From assembly GCA_017305135.1 (NCBI GenBank), contig JAFKNA010000008.1, positions 113,268 to 177,267 on the forward strand: a DNA stretch of 64,000 bases, written 5' to 3'. Shown here in pieces: positions 37,963 to 50,040 of this stretch. Each line of letters starts with the position of its first letter. Position 1 is the stretch's first letter. The notes beneath the pieces were generated by a model, which saw nothing but the letters and a program-made list of their open reading frames with translations, was not told the DNA's origin and searched no databases. The position numbers and the translations under genes were made by a program. This DNA is from Lysobacterales bacterium. GTDB lineage: Bacteria > Pseudomonadota > Gammaproteobacteria > Xanthomonadales > Rhodanobacteraceae.

Positions 37963-40900
37963 ATGGACGAAACGCAATTCCGCCAATTCCTGCAGCGCCA
38001 CCTCGGTTCGCTGCTGGACCGGCGCACGCTCGACAAGGGTGCCGACTACCTGCGCCGCGGACGGGTGGTGGAGAGCCGTGTGGAGTTCGCCGCCGACGGC
38101 CCGGGCGTGGTCGGCGTGGTGCAGGGCAGCGCCCGCGATCCGTACCTGTGCGGGGTGACGCTGGAGGGCGGGATCGACGCCGGCGGCGCCTCGCTGGACA
38201 GCTTCTGCACCTGCCCGCTCGGCTTCGCCTGCAAGCACGTGGCGGCAATGGTGCTGGCCGAACTGCGCGCGCCGGCCGCCGCGGCGGGCACCGATGCGCC
38301 GCCGCAGCTCGGGCCCTGGCAGCCCTGGCTCGACGCGCTGGCGGACGCGCCGCCCATCCGCCCGCTGCCCACCGCGGCGCCCGAGCGGCGTGCCGCCATC
38401 CTCCTGCAGGGCGCACACGGCACGCCGCCGCGCCTGCGCGCGCAGGCGGTCTGGGTCAGGCCCGGCAAGCGCGGCGGCTTCGTCGCCCCGCAGCCGATGC
38501 AGCGCAGCTTCGGCGCCAGCCCGTGGGGCGCGCTGGCGGGCGACGAGTTCCGCCTGATCGCGGCGCTGCGCATGGGCACGCCGAGCTACGACGGCCCCGG
38601 CGAGGGTTACGAGCTGCGTGGCGGCGAAGGCGAAGCGCTGCTCGTGGAACTCGTGCAGACCCTGCCCTGCTTCTTCCGCAAGCCGGCCAACGGCCAACTC
38701 CGGGTCGGCCCGCTGCGTGCGCTGCGCATCGGCTGGGAGGCGCGCGAGGATGGCACGCAGAAGCTCGCGCTGGCCGTCGACGGCGCTTCGGCGGAAGCCT
38801 CGCTGTTCCGTGTCGAGGGACTCTGGTACCTCGACCCGGAGGCGCGCGAGATCGGCCGTGTCGACGGCGAGGTGCGCCTCGCCGAGGCCGTGCTGCGGGC
38901 GCCGGCGCTGCAGCCCGAGCAGGTGCCGCTGCTGCTGCAGCGCTGGAAGGACACGCCGCTGCTGGCCGCGCTGCCGACACCGCAGGCGGCGCGGGAGATC
39001 GAGCGCCGCGAGGTCAAGCCGACCGCGGTGCTGACCCTGCGCGCACTGCCGGCGCTCGCCGCGGGCGGGCAGCCCTACCAGGCAGGCGTGGTGCAGCTCG
39101 GCTTCGACTACGGCGGCATCCGCCTCGCCGGTCGCGCCGGTGCAGCCGTCGAGCGACGCCGTCAGGACGAGCGCATCATCGAGGTGGTGCGCGATCGCGC
39201 CACCGAGATCGCCGCCTGGGAGCGCCTGGACGAGGTCGGGCTGGAACCGGCGGAACTCCACCAGGACCTGCGCGGCCTGGCCTGGGACGCATTCGACGCC
39301 GGCGACCTGGTGCTCCGCCATGGCCGCGGCCAGATCGGCGGCGTCGACCAGGTGTTCGCGCTGGCGCCGCGCCTGCGTGACCTCGGTTTCAGCCTGGAAT
39401 CGGCGGACGGGTTTCCCTTCGACCTGCTCGACGAACCGCGGGACGAGGCCTGGTTCGCCGAGATCGAGGAGGAAGCCGGCAGCCCCTGGTTCGACCTGCG
39501 CCTCGGCGTCGACCTCGGCGGCGAGCGCATCGACCTGCTGCCGGTACTGCAGCGCCTGCTGGCCGACCCCGCATTCCCGCTGCAGCCGCGCAAGGGCGAG
39601 CCGGACGACGCCGCCTGGCTGGTACCGGTCGACCAGCGCCGGCGCATGCCGCTGCCGCTGGCGCGGCTGCGCGAGCTGGTCGCGCCGCTGCTGGAATGGC
39701 TGCAGGGTCCGCCCGTGGCGCGCGATGGCGCGTTGCGCCTGCGCCGGGCGCAGGCCGATGTCATCGAGCGCCTGGATGCAGACACCCACCTCGCCTGGCA
39801 CGGGGGCGAGCGCCTGCGCGCCACCCTCGAACGCCTGCGTGCGCCGCGCGAGCCCGCGCGCGAGCCGGAGGGCTTTGGCGCCACCCTGCGCCCTTACCAG
39901 CGCGAAGGCCTCGCCTGGCTCGGCTTCCTCGCCGAAGCCGGCCTCGGCGGCATCCTCGCCGACGACATGGGGCTCGGCAAGACCGTGCAGGTGCTCGCCC
40001 ACCTGCTCGCCGAGAAGCAGCGCGGACGGCTCCGGCAGCCGGCGCTGGTGATCGCGCCGACCAGCCTGGTCGGCAACTGGCGGGACGAGGCCGCGCGCTT
40101 CGCGCCGGAGCTGTCGGTGCTGGTCGTCCACGGGCCCGAGCGCGCCAGCCTGCATGCGGAAGTGCCGGCCCACGACCTGGTCATCAGCACCTATCCCCTG
40201 CTGCTGCGCGACCGCGAGGCGCTGCTCGCGCACGACTACTCGGTGCTGGTGCTGGACGAGGCGCAGGCGATCAAGAACGCCAAGAGCCAGGCGGCGAAGA
40301 TCGTGCGGGAGTTCAGGGCGCGCCAGCGCATCGCCATGACCGGCACGCCGCTGGAAAACCACCTCGGCGAGCTGTGGGCCGAATTCGACGCGGTGGAACC
40401 GGGCCTGCTCGGCAGCGAGAAGCACTTCACGCGCTTCTTCCGCACGCCGATCGAGAAGCATGGCGATGCGGAACGTCGCGAGCGCCTCAAGCGCCGCATC
40501 GCGCCGCTGCTGTTGCGCCGGCGCAAGGAGGACGTGCTGGCCGAACTCCCGCCCAAGACAGAGATCACGCGGCCGGTGGAACTGGAAGGCGAGCAGCGCG
40601 CGCTCTACGAGACGCTGCGCCTGGCCCAGCATGAACGCGTGCGCGAGGAAGTGAAGAAGCGCGGCCTCGCGCAGAGCGGCATCGTGGTGCTGGATGCGCT
40701 GCTGAAGCTGCGCCAGGCCTGCTGCGATCCACGCCTGGTCAAGCTCGAAGGCGCCCGCCGCGTGAAGCAGTCGGCCAAGCTCGACGCCCTCCTGCAACTG
40801 CTCGAGGGCCTCGTCGACGAGGGCCGCCGCGTGCTGGTGTTCAGCCAGTTCGCCGAGATGCTGAAGCTGATCGGCAGCACGCTCGATGCGCGCGGGTTGG

Positions 40901-41286
40901 CCTGGCAGAGCCTCACCGGCGACACCCCCGGCACCCGGCGCAGCGAACTCATCGGCCGTTTCCAGGCCGGCGAGGTGCCGGTATTCCTGATCAGCCTCAA
41001 GGCCGGCGGGGTTGGCCTCAACCTCACCGCCGCCGATACCGTGGTCCACTACGATCCGTGGTGGAACCCCGCCGTCGAGCGGCAGGCCACCGACCGTGCC
41101 CATCGCATCGGTCAGGACAAGCCGGTGTTCGTCTACAAGCTGATCTGCGCCGGCACCGTGGAGGAGAAGATCCAGGCCTTGCAGCAGCGCAAGGCGGAAC
41201 TCGCCGAAGCGGTGCTTGACGGTGGCAGCACGCAGGTCGCGCGCTTCGAGGAGGCGGATCTCGCAGAGCTGTTCGCGCCGCTGTAG
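37963..41286 (+). CDS. SNF2-family helicase with SWIM zinc finger
   Basis: This 1107-residue protein has an N-terminal SWIM zinc finger (C82, C84, C90, H92 in FCTCPLGFACKHVAAMV). A ~550-residue bacterial SNF2-associated region follows. The C-terminal SNF2 ATPase has DDMGLGKT at 667-674, DEAQAIKN at 765, TGTPLENHLGELW, VFSQFAEMLKLI, SLKAGGVGLNLTAADTVVHYDPWWNP and DRAHRIGQ. Such proteins (HepA-like, RapA-unrelated) are thought to remodel nucleic acid-protein complexes. It is unrelated to the small genes around it. ATG 37963 gives the SWIM region in full; upstream in-frame starts exist. Confidence 0.93.
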   Translation: MDETQFRQFLQRHLGSLLDRRTLDKGADYLRRGRVVESRVEFAADGPGVVGVVQGSARDPYLCGVTLEGGIDAGGASLDSFCTCPLGFACKHVAAMVLAELRAPAAAAGTDAPPQLGPWQPWLDALADAPPIRPLPTAAPERRAAILLQGAHGTPPRLRAQAVWVRPGKRGGFVAPQPMQRSFGASPWGALAGDEFRLIAALRMGTPSYDGPGEGYELRGGEGEALLVELVQTLPCFFRKPANGQLRVGPLRALRIGWEAREDGTQKLALAVDGASAEASLFRVEGLWYLDPEAREIGRVDGEVRLAEAVLRAPALQPEQVPLLLQRWKDTPLLAALPTPQAAREIERREVKPTAVLTLRALPALAAGGQPYQAGVVQLGFDYGGIRLAGRAGAAVERRRQDERIIEVVRDRATEIAAWERLDEVGLEPAELHQDLRGLAWDAFDAGDLVLRHGRGQIGGVDQVFALAPRLRDLGFSLESADGFPFDLLDEPRDEAWFAEIEEEAGSPWFDLRLGVDLGGERIDLLPVLQRLLADPAFPLQPRKGEPDDAAWLVPVDQRRRMPLPLARLRELVAPLLEWLQGPPVARDGALRLRRAQADVIERLDADTHLAWHGGERLRATLERLRAPREPAREPEGFGATLRPYQREGLAWLGFLAEAGLGGILADDMGLGKTVQVLAHLLAEKQRGRLRQPALVIAPTSLVGNWRDEAARFAPELSVLVVHGPERASLHAEVPAHDLVISTYPLLLRDREALLAHDYSVLVLDEAQAIKNAKSQAAKIVREFRARQRIAMTGTPLENHLGELWAEFDAVEPGLLGSEKHFTRFFRTPIEKHGDAERRERLKRRIAPLLLRRRKEDVLAELPPKTEITRPVELEGEQRALYETLRLAQHERVREEVKKRGLAQSGIVVLDALLKLRQACCDPRLVKLEGARRVKQSAKLDALLQLLEGLVDEGRRVLVFSQFAEMLKLIGSTLDARGLAWQSLTGDTPGTRRSELIGRFQAGEVPVFLISLKAGGVGLNLTAADTVVHYDPWWNPAVERQATDRAHRIGQDKPVFVYKLICAGTVEEKIQALQQRKAELAEAVLDGGSTQVARFEEADLAELFAPL

Positions 41287-41295
41287 CGCGTGCGA

Positions 41296-42246
41296 TCAGG
41301 TCGGCCGGACCATGCGCCGGCGCAGCGCCTTCGCCCACCACGCGGTGCGCGCCAGCGGCGGCGACAGCGCGGCAAGGAAGCGCAACGCGGTGGCGGCGTC
41401 GACCTGGCCCAGCGTGAGCGCCTGCCAGTAGGCCTCGCGCGCGCCGCGGAAGTCGCGCCCCTGCAGGCGGTGGTAGCCGATGCGGGCCAGCGCCCGCGCG
41501 CGGCGCCGGCGCACCAGCGCGGAGCCGCGCGGGAACAGGTCGGGGCGCCACTCCACCCAGTGGTCGATGCTGCGCAGGTCCTGCAGATGACATTCCAGCG
41601 GATTGATGTGGGTGAGGCTGGACGCCAGCGCCCGCTTCCTGACCAGCACCTCGTCGACGTAGTCGAAGCCGACCTCGTTGGCGAGCCGCAGCCAGAGGTC
41701 GTAATCCTCGTTGAAGTGCATGCGCGGGTCGAAACCCCCGGCCGCGAGCAGCGCGGCCTTGCGCACCACCACCGACGAGGTGCAGACGAAGTTGGCGGCG
41801 AACAGCCTGGCCAGCACCGCACCACGCGCCGGCGCCTTGGCGTGGAACCACGAGGCCGGAGCATCGCCGGCGGGATACACGTCGCGCACGTCGCAATAGA
41901 CCAGCCCGACAGCCGGATCGTCGAACAGCGGCAGCTGCTTCTCCAGCTTGCGCGGCAGCCACGGGTCGTCGGCATCGATGAAGGCGACCAGCTCGCCCCT
42001 CGCCAGCCCGATCGCATGGCTGCGCGCCGCGGCCACGCCGGCGTTGGCCTGGCGCACCCAGCGACAGCGCGGCGAGCTGGCGGCATGCGCTTCGAGGATG
42101 GCGGGGGTGGCATCGCTCGAGCCATCGTCGACGACCACGATCTCGAAGTCGGCACGGGTCTGCGCCTCGATGCTGGCCAGCGTTTCGGGCAGGGTGGCGG
42201 CGGCGTTGTGGGCGGCCATCACCACCGACACGCGGGGGCTGCTCAC
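41296..42246 (-). CDS. Family 2 glycosyltransferase (polysaccharide operon)
   Basis: This 316-residue GT-A enzyme reads VSVVMAAHNAAATLPETLAS, then VVDDGSSDATPAILE (nucleotide site), FIDADDPWLPRKLEKQL (DxD region) and FNEDYDLWLRLAN (the catalytic ED). It has no membrane helix. It starts at GTG 42246, which overlaps the stop of the ATP-grasp/phosphatase gene (GTGA), so it is the third gene of an operon running from 44972. It probably transfers a sugar to a surface polysaccharide or lipid carrier; donor and acceptor are unknown. Confidence 0.9.
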   Translation of the reverse strand: MSSPRVSVVMAAHNAAATLPETLASIEAQTRADFEIVVVDDGSSDATPAILEAHAASSPRCRWVRQANAGVAAARSHAIGLARGELVAFIDADDPWLPRKLEKQLPLFDDPAVGLVYCDVRDVYPAGDAPASWFHAKAPARGAVLARLFAANFVCTSSVVVRKAALLAAGGFDPRMHFNEDYDLWLRLANEVGFDYVDEVLVRKRALASSLTHINPLECHLQDLRSIDHWVEWRPDLFPRGSALVRRRRARALARIGYHRLQGRDFRGAREAYWQALTLGQVDAATALRFLAALSPPLARTAWWAKALRRRMVRPT

Positions 42247-44006
42247 CGTGCTTCTCCGGCGGCCGCGCCGGCGCGCTCGGCGTCGGCGTCGCGTGAAGCC
42301 AGCACCCCCGCGAGGCGCCGCGTGGCGAGGGCGATCTGCCGCATCACGCGTTCCACGCGCTCGCCCTCCAGGGCATAGGGATCGGGCACCTCGACCTCGG
42401 CGGGGTCGCCGAACAGGCCGAGCAGGGTGGTCGCCGGCAGGAGCGCCGGCGCGTGGCGCGCGACCCAGGCGTAGTTGTCGAGGTCCATGACCAGCAGCAG
42501 TTCGCCGGGGCGCAGCGCGGCCGGATCGAACACGCGCGAACGGTGGGCGGCGAGGTCCACGCCGTGCACGCGCGCCGCCTCGATGATGCGCTCCGGGGTG
42601 GATCGTCCCGGCTGCGGGTGGGTGCCGGACGAGCCTACCCGCGCCGCCCCGAGCATCTGCGCGCAGAGCGCTTCGGCGAACGGGCTGCGGCAGATGTTGC
42701 CGTGGCAGAGGAACGTCACCCGCGCGGCGCCGGCCGCCCGCGCCGCTACGCCGGCATGGCGGCGCAGCGCCGTCCGGCGCAGCCGCGCGCGGGCAGCGCG
42801 GCTCTTCCAAGCGTGCCATTCCGCGCGCAGGACGCGCCCCAGCATGCGCAGGCCGAGGCGCAGGTCGCTGCGGTCGACATAATCCCAGCTCTCGCCGCCG
42901 CCGAGCGGACGCAACCACTCCATGGCCGAACGCCCGACCGGCCGCGTCAGGAGCAGCGGATCGTCGTGGTCGGCGCGCAGGTTCGCCTTCATCCAGGCAA
43001 GGTCGGCCTCCACGTGGCGACTGCGATGGCCGACGCGGTAGGTCGGCTGCGACGGCAGCGGGCGTCCCTCCGCCAGCGCCAGCAGGCCGCGCGGGAAATC
43101 GACCCCGCAATCGATCGGCAGCGCCAGCGAGCCCCACAGCCGCGGGTTGATCTCCATCAGCACCAGCCGTCCATCGGGCGTGCGCTTGAATTCGACCATC
43201 GCCACCCCGTGCCAGGCCAGCCGGTCCAGCAGCGCGACCGCCGGGGCAAGGAGCCGCTCGTCCAGCGCCAGCGAGCGGCGGTAGCTGCTGCCACCGCCGG
43301 TCAGCGGCAGTTCGTGCAGGCGCTCGTGGACGAAGGCCCAGGCCAGCGCGCCGTGCGCATAGAGGCATTCGACGCCGACGCCGGTGCCGGCGACGTACTC
43401 CTGCTCCTGCACGCTGGACAGGCGCAGCATGCGCGCCAGCATGTCGGCGCGCTCGCGCCCGCTGCGCGCGATCTCGACGAACAGCTTGCGGTCGCCGCCC
43501 GCGGTGCGGTTCATCGAACTCTGCGGCTTCAGCACCGCGGGCAGCGCCCGCGGCGGCGCCGGATCCTCGCCGCGCCGGTGCAGCACGTTGGTCGGCACCG
43601 CGACGCCGACCGCGCGCGCGAGTTCCCAGGTCGCCTGCTTGTCCATCGCCGCGTGCAGCGGGGAATCGCCGGCGATCACGGCGCGGCGGCGAAGATCGTC
43701 GTCTTCGTCCAGTTCGGCGACGCCGAGCAGGGAATCGTCGGATGTCGGCACGACCAGCCGGTAGCCCTCGCGCGCATCGAGTTCGCGCAGCCATGCGGCG
43801 AAATTCCCTGGCTGCCCGCGCGGCGGCTGCGGGATGTGGCGCGTGACGCGCGCGGCATGGCGGGCGAGCGGATCCGGGTCGGCCGAGGCGACGTGGACGT
43901 CGAGCCCAGCGCGGCCGAGCGACAGCGCCACTTCCGGCGCGGCGCGGCTGTGCCCGTCGAGGAGCAGGGCCTTCGGGCGGAGACTCGGGTTCGGCATCGG
44001 CGGCAT
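42243..44006 (-). CDS. ATP-grasp carboligase fused to low-MW protein tyrosine phosphatase
   Basis: The N-terminal ~400 residues form an ATP-grasp enzyme of the COG3919 carboligase type: KALLLDGHSRAAPEVALSLG, VVPTSDDSLLGV, PAVLKPQSSMNRTAGGD, EQEYVAGTGVGVECLYAHG and LMEINPRLWGSLALPIDCGV. The last ~160 residues are a complete low-molecular-weight tyrosine phosphatase: the CX5R loop in FLCHGNICRSPFAEA and the general acid in VPDPYALEGERV. The start is unsettled: ATG 44006 is used, with ATG 43997 and GTG 44033 as alternatives. The preceding deacetylase stop is at 44034, and GTGA overlaps the glycosyltransferase. The product may add a carboxylate or amine group to the glycan while its phosphatase resets a tyrosine kinase. 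Confidence 0.88.
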   Translation of the reverse strand: MPPMPNPSLRPKALLLDGHSRAAPEVALSLGRAGLDVHVASADPDPLARHAARVTRHIPQPPRGQPGNFAAWLRELDAREGYRLVVPTSDDSLLGVAELDEDDDLRRRAVIAGDSPLHAAMDKQATWELARAVGVAVPTNVLHRRGEDPAPPRALPAVLKPQSSMNRTAGGDRKLFVEIARSGRERADMLARMLRLSSVQEQEYVAGTGVGVECLYAHGALAWAFVHERLHELPLTGGGSSYRRSLALDERLLAPAVALLDRLAWHGVAMVEFKRTPDGRLVLMEINPRLWGSLALPIDCGVDFPRGLLALAEGRPLPSQPTYRVGHRSRHVEADLAWMKANLRADHDDPLLLTRPVGRSAMEWLRPLGGGESWDYVDRSDLRLGLRMLGRVLRAEWHAWKSRAARARLRRTALRRHAGVAARAAGAARVTFLCHGNICRSPFAEALCAQMLGAARVGSSGTHPQPGRSTPERIIEAARVHGVDLAAHRSRVFDPAALRPGELLLVMDLDNYAWVARHAPALLPATTLLGLFGDPAEVEVPDPYALEGERVERVMRQIALATRRLAGVLASRDADAERAGAAAGEAR

Positions 44007-44033
44007 GGACGGGAGGCGCGCGCCAGCAGGCAC

Positions 44034-44972
44034 TCAGGCGCGCGCCATCTGCATCGCCACCGTCGGCAGGGTGGTCTGCATCGACAGCCGCGGCAGCTCG
44101 AACAGCGAGCCGGTGCCGTCGAGCACGCCTTCCCGGGTGGACACCGCGGCGCGGTGCTCGCCGCGCACCGCGGCGACGGCGGCGGCATCGAAATCGCCGT
44201 TGGGATAGCAGAAATAGTCGATCGGCCGACCCAGCATCGCCTCGATGCGGGCCTTGCTGCAGGCCACCTCGCGATGCAGGCGCGGCGGATCCATGCCGAC
44301 CATGATGTCGTGGCTCCAGGAATGCGAGCCGATCGTGACCAGCGCCGGATCGAGGCTGGCGAGCTGCGACCAGGTCGCGAGGTCGTAGGCGCGGGCCTGT
44401 TCCGGGGACCTGGCGAAACCGGGCGTCGCTTCGCGGATCGCGTCGATGGCCGCCGCGCGCTCCGCGCAGGCCATGCGTTTCAGCGCCCCGACCATGGCTT
44501 CGGCGCCGGACGGCATGTCCGCGCCGCAGCGCGTGGCCAGTTCCTGCCGCTCGGCGGATTCCAGCGTCGAGAGCCGCGCGCGAACCTCGTGCGGCCACAG
44601 CCACTGGCCGGCGTCGATCAGGCCGGGACAGACGAAGAACGTCGCCGGCACCCCGAGCCTGGCGAGGACAGGATAGGCGACCGACACATGGTTCTCCAGG
44701 CCATCGTCGAAGGTCAGGGCGACGGCCGGCGCGCCGTCCCGCGCCGGCTCGGCCAGCTCGTGGATCACCCGGGCCAGCGGAACCACGCGGAAGTGCCGCT
44801 TGAGGTAGGCGACCGCGCGTTCGAATGCCGCTGGCTCGAAATCGCTGCCGCCGATGCCGTGCAGCATGAAGATGCGCGATCGACCGCGCAGGCGGGCGAC
44901 GGCGGTGCTGATCCCGGAGCGGTAGAGCAGCACGCGGATGGCTGCCTTGGCCTCGGTCACGGCGCTGGACAT
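44034..44972 (-). CDS. Polysaccharide deacetylase (NodB homology)
   Basis: This 312-residue carbohydrate esterase-4 family protein carries VALTFDDGLENHVSVAYPVL (metal-binding DD), ATFFVCPGLID, and TIGSHSWSHDIM with the two zinc-binding histidines (HxxxH type), then YFCYPNGDFD. No signal peptide is visible, so it is probably cytoplasmic or loosely membrane-associated. ATG 44972 has GGAGGA at good spacing; ATG 44978 is too close to that site. It is the first gene of the three-gene glycan operon. The 217-bp gap upstream (44973-45189) holds no gene. Confidence 0.9.
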   Translation of the reverse strand: MSSAVTEAKAAIRVLLYRSGISTAVARLRGRSRIFMLHGIGGSDFEPAAFERAVAYLKRHFRVVPLARVIHELAEPARDGAPAVALTFDDGLENHVSVAYPVLARLGVPATFFVCPGLIDAGQWLWPHEVRARLSTLESAERQELATRCGADMPSGAEAMVGALKRMACAERAAAIDAIREATPGFARSPEQARAYDLATWSQLASLDPALVTIGSHSWSHDIMVGMDPPRLHREVACSKARIEAMLGRPIDYFCYPNGDFDAAAVAAVRGEHRAAVSTREGVLDGTGSLFELPRLSMQTTLPTVAMQMARA

Positions 44973-45189
44973 GGGCATTCCTCCGCCAGGTTGGCATGCG
45001 GGGCGCCGGGTCGGCGACGCTGCTGAACCGGCTGCACAACGGGCGGGGCGCAATCCGCGACGGCGGGGCAGGCTCGGGACCGGCGCCATCTTACGCCCGT
45101 CGCGATCGGCAGGAAGCGCTCGGCGCCAGCTGCCGCGCTCGCGCGGTTCCGCCGTTTCGGCTCCGGTCAGGTGCGCCCGCTGGCCGCGC

Positions 45190-45870
45190 TCAGGGCAGCA
45201 GCTCGATGCACTCGAAGCGCCCCTCGCGCCGCACGCGCGCGCCGCGCAGCAGGGCCAGCGGCTGCGACCAGAGCGGGCCGGCGTAGGCGCAGGTGTGGAA
45301 CTCGCCGTTCTCGCCGCAGGGATCGCAGCCGGCGGGAAGGTTGGCGAGCAGCGCGGGATCGAAGTCGCGGCCGCAGAACGCCGGATCGAGCTGCGCGGTG
45401 TCGACGCAGCAGAGGATCGCGCGCCAGCCGTCGGCGATCATCCGCCGTGCCAGCACGGCGGTGTCCTCGCCCCACAGCGGAAACAGTGCCTGCCAGCCAA
45501 GCTCCGCGAGCGTCGCCTCGCGCCAGGCGCGGAGGTCGGCGAGGGCGAGATCGCCATGGGCGAGGTGGGCCAGGCCGGGCACGGCGGCGCGGGCCGTCGC
45601 CAGTGCCTCGGCCAGCGCGGCGAGGTAGACATCGTTGGCGGCCTTCGGTGGCTGCCGCATCTCGAACAGCGGCAGGCCGAGCGCCCGCGCCTGCGCGGCG
45701 ATGATGTCGCGGCGCAGGCCATGGCTGGCGACGCGCCATCCGCCGGCGCCCTCGTCGACGAAGGTGGTGAGGAGCCCCGCGACCCGCCATTCCGGGTCGG
45801 CGCGCAGCCGCGCCAGCGCGAAGGCGGCATCCTTGCCGCCGCTCCAGGCCACCAGCAGCGGCCGGCTCAC
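45190..45870 (-). CDS. Dph6-like ATP pyrophosphatase (diphthine-ammonia ligase family)
   Basis: This 226-residue protein of the PP-loop (DUF71) superfamily reads LLVAWSGGKDAAFALARL (SGGKD at 10-14), GDLALADLRAWREA, and CGENGEFHTCAYAGPLW. The archaeal/eukaryotic Dph6 amidates diphthine on EF2, but bacteria lack diphthamide, so the bacterial role is different and unknown. Its start overlaps the stop of the methyltransferase gene at 45867 (ATGA), so the pair is translated together. Confidence 0.88.
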   Translation of the reverse strand: MSRPLLVAWSGGKDAAFALARLRADPEWRVAGLLTTFVDEGAGGWRVASHGLRRDIIAAQARALGLPLFEMRQPPKAANDVYLAALAEALATARAAVPGLAHLAHGDLALADLRAWREATLAELGWQALFPLWGEDTAVLARRMIADGWRAILCCVDTAQLDPAFCGRDFDPALLANLPAGCDPCGENGEFHTCAYAGPLWSQPLALLRGARVRREGRFECIELLP

Positions 45871-46463
45871 GCCCGCTGCCAGAGGCGGAGGCGATTGTTG
45901 GCCGGCACCTCGACGTCCTCGACCAGCGCGAAGCCCGCGGCGGCGGCGAGGCGGTCCACCTCGGCCGCGTCGCGGATGCCCATGTGCGGCGCGCGCCTCT
46001 TGAGGGCGGCGTCGAAGTCGGCATTGCTCGGGCTGGTGAAGCGGCCCTCGTAATTGAAGGGGCCGTAGATGGCGAGCTTTGCCCCGGCGCCGGTGAGGTC
46101 CGGCAGCCGCGCGAACAGCGCCTCCACTTCCGGCCAGGCCATGATGTGCAGGGTATTGGCGCTGAACACCGCATCGAAGGGGCTGGACGGCCAGGGTCCG
46201 TCGGCGACGTCGAGTTCAAGCGGCGGCGGCGTGTTGGCGAGCGCGGCGTCGTCCAGCCAGGCGCGGATGCCGGGCAGGGCTGCCGCGCGATCGGAAGCCT
46301 GCCAGGCGAGGTGCGGCATGGCCGCGGCGAAATGCACCGCGTGCTGGCCGGTGCCGCTGCCGAACTCGAGCACGCGGCGGCGGTCGGCGAAGAAGCCGCG
46401 CAGGATGGCGAGGATCGGCGCGCGGTTGCGCTCGCAGGCGGCGGAGAAGGGCTTGTCCATCAT
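45867..46463 (-). CDS. DUF938 SAM-dependent methyltransferase
   Basis: The 198-residue product matches DUF938 methyltransferases: PFSAACERNRAPILAIL, RRVLEFGSGTGQHAVHFA (SAM motif I), FDAVFSANTLHIMAWPEVEALF, KLAIYGPFNYEGRFTSPSN, and APHMGIRDAAEVDRLAAAAGF. The substrate is unknown. ATG 46463 and ATG 46460 are adjacent. It is translationally coupled to the Dph6-like gene and divergent from the Spm-type gene at 46530. Confidence 0.88.
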   Translation of the reverse strand: MMDKPFSAACERNRAPILAILRGFFADRRRVLEFGSGTGQHAVHFAAAMPHLAWQASDRAAALPGIRAWLDDAALANTPPPLELDVADGPWPSSPFDAVFSANTLHIMAWPEVEALFARLPDLTGAGAKLAIYGPFNYEGRFTSPSNADFDAALKRRAPHMGIRDAAEVDRLAAAAGFALVEDVEVPANNRLRLWQRA

Positions 46464-46522
46464 CCCGCCAGTGTGCCGCAGCGCTCGCCCGTGTGCGATG
46501 CTTGGGCGCATGCCTCGGATGA

Positions 46523-49492
<2,970 letters not shown>

Positions 49493-49619
49493 GCGCGCCG
49501 TGCATCGGCCCGGTGCGCGGCGGCTGAACCGGCACGCCTGCAGCGTGCATCCGGGCGCTTCCGCGATGGGCCGTTTCTGCTAGCGTTGCCCCATCCGTTC
49601 CGCAACGAGGCCGGGCGAC

Positions 49620-49901
49620 ATGACCCGCTGGATCCTTCTCGTGATGGCCCTGCTCGGGCTGGTGCTGGTGTTCACCGGCAAGACGGGTGGCATGGTGGCG
49701 ATCGGCCTCCTGCTCGCCCTGGTCGGGCTCATCGGCTTCGTGCTCTCGCTGGCGGCGGCACGCGTGGCCGCCGCCTCCCGCCCGGACGCGGCCATGGCAT
49801 CCCCGGACGAGTTGGTGGCGCTGGGCCGACGTGCCGCCGGGACGCCATCCCCGCCGCCCCGGCCTGCGCCGGGTGGGCGGGCGCCGCGGTCTCGCTCCTG
49901 A
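49620..49901 (+). CDS. Small two-helix membrane protein
   Basis: This 93-residue product has two hydrophobic segments ([14 protein letters not shown] and [22 protein letters not shown]) and a proline/arginine-rich tail ([18 protein letters not shown]). No known family is recognised; small proteins of this form are frequent in Xanthomonadales. The start is uncertain but ATG 49620 is the first in frame. Coding status rests on hydrophobicity and length. The gap to folE (49902-50040) holds nothing recognisable. Confidence 0.55.
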   Translation: MTRWILLVMALLGLVLVFTGKTGGMVAIGLLLALVGLIGFVLSLAAARVAAASRPDAAMASPDELVALGRRAAGTPSPPPRPAPGGRAPRSRS

Positions 49902-50040
49902 CCGCTTCGGGCGCCTGGGAGCGCACCGCCTCCACGTCGGGAGCCGCCTCGGAACCGTGGCCTGCAAGGCCGCCGTTCGCGTCCCGCGGGGCGCCCCTGC
50001 AAGGCAGCCGCTACACTGGCGGCCTTCCCTGGAGGGCCCC

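Noticed and set aside
37879-41103. Open frame of 1074 codons on the minus strand
   Set aside because: It is antisense to the SNF2 helicase, which has every expected motif on the plus strand.
42453-45026. Plus-strand open frame of about 857 codons
   Set aside because: It is antisense to the polysaccharide operon and shows no protein-like motifs.
41296-45039. Reading the whole minus-strand frame of about 1247 codons as one protein
   Set aside because: Only the last 317 codons are glycosyltransferase; upstream the frame is a shadow of the ATP-grasp and deacetylase genes.
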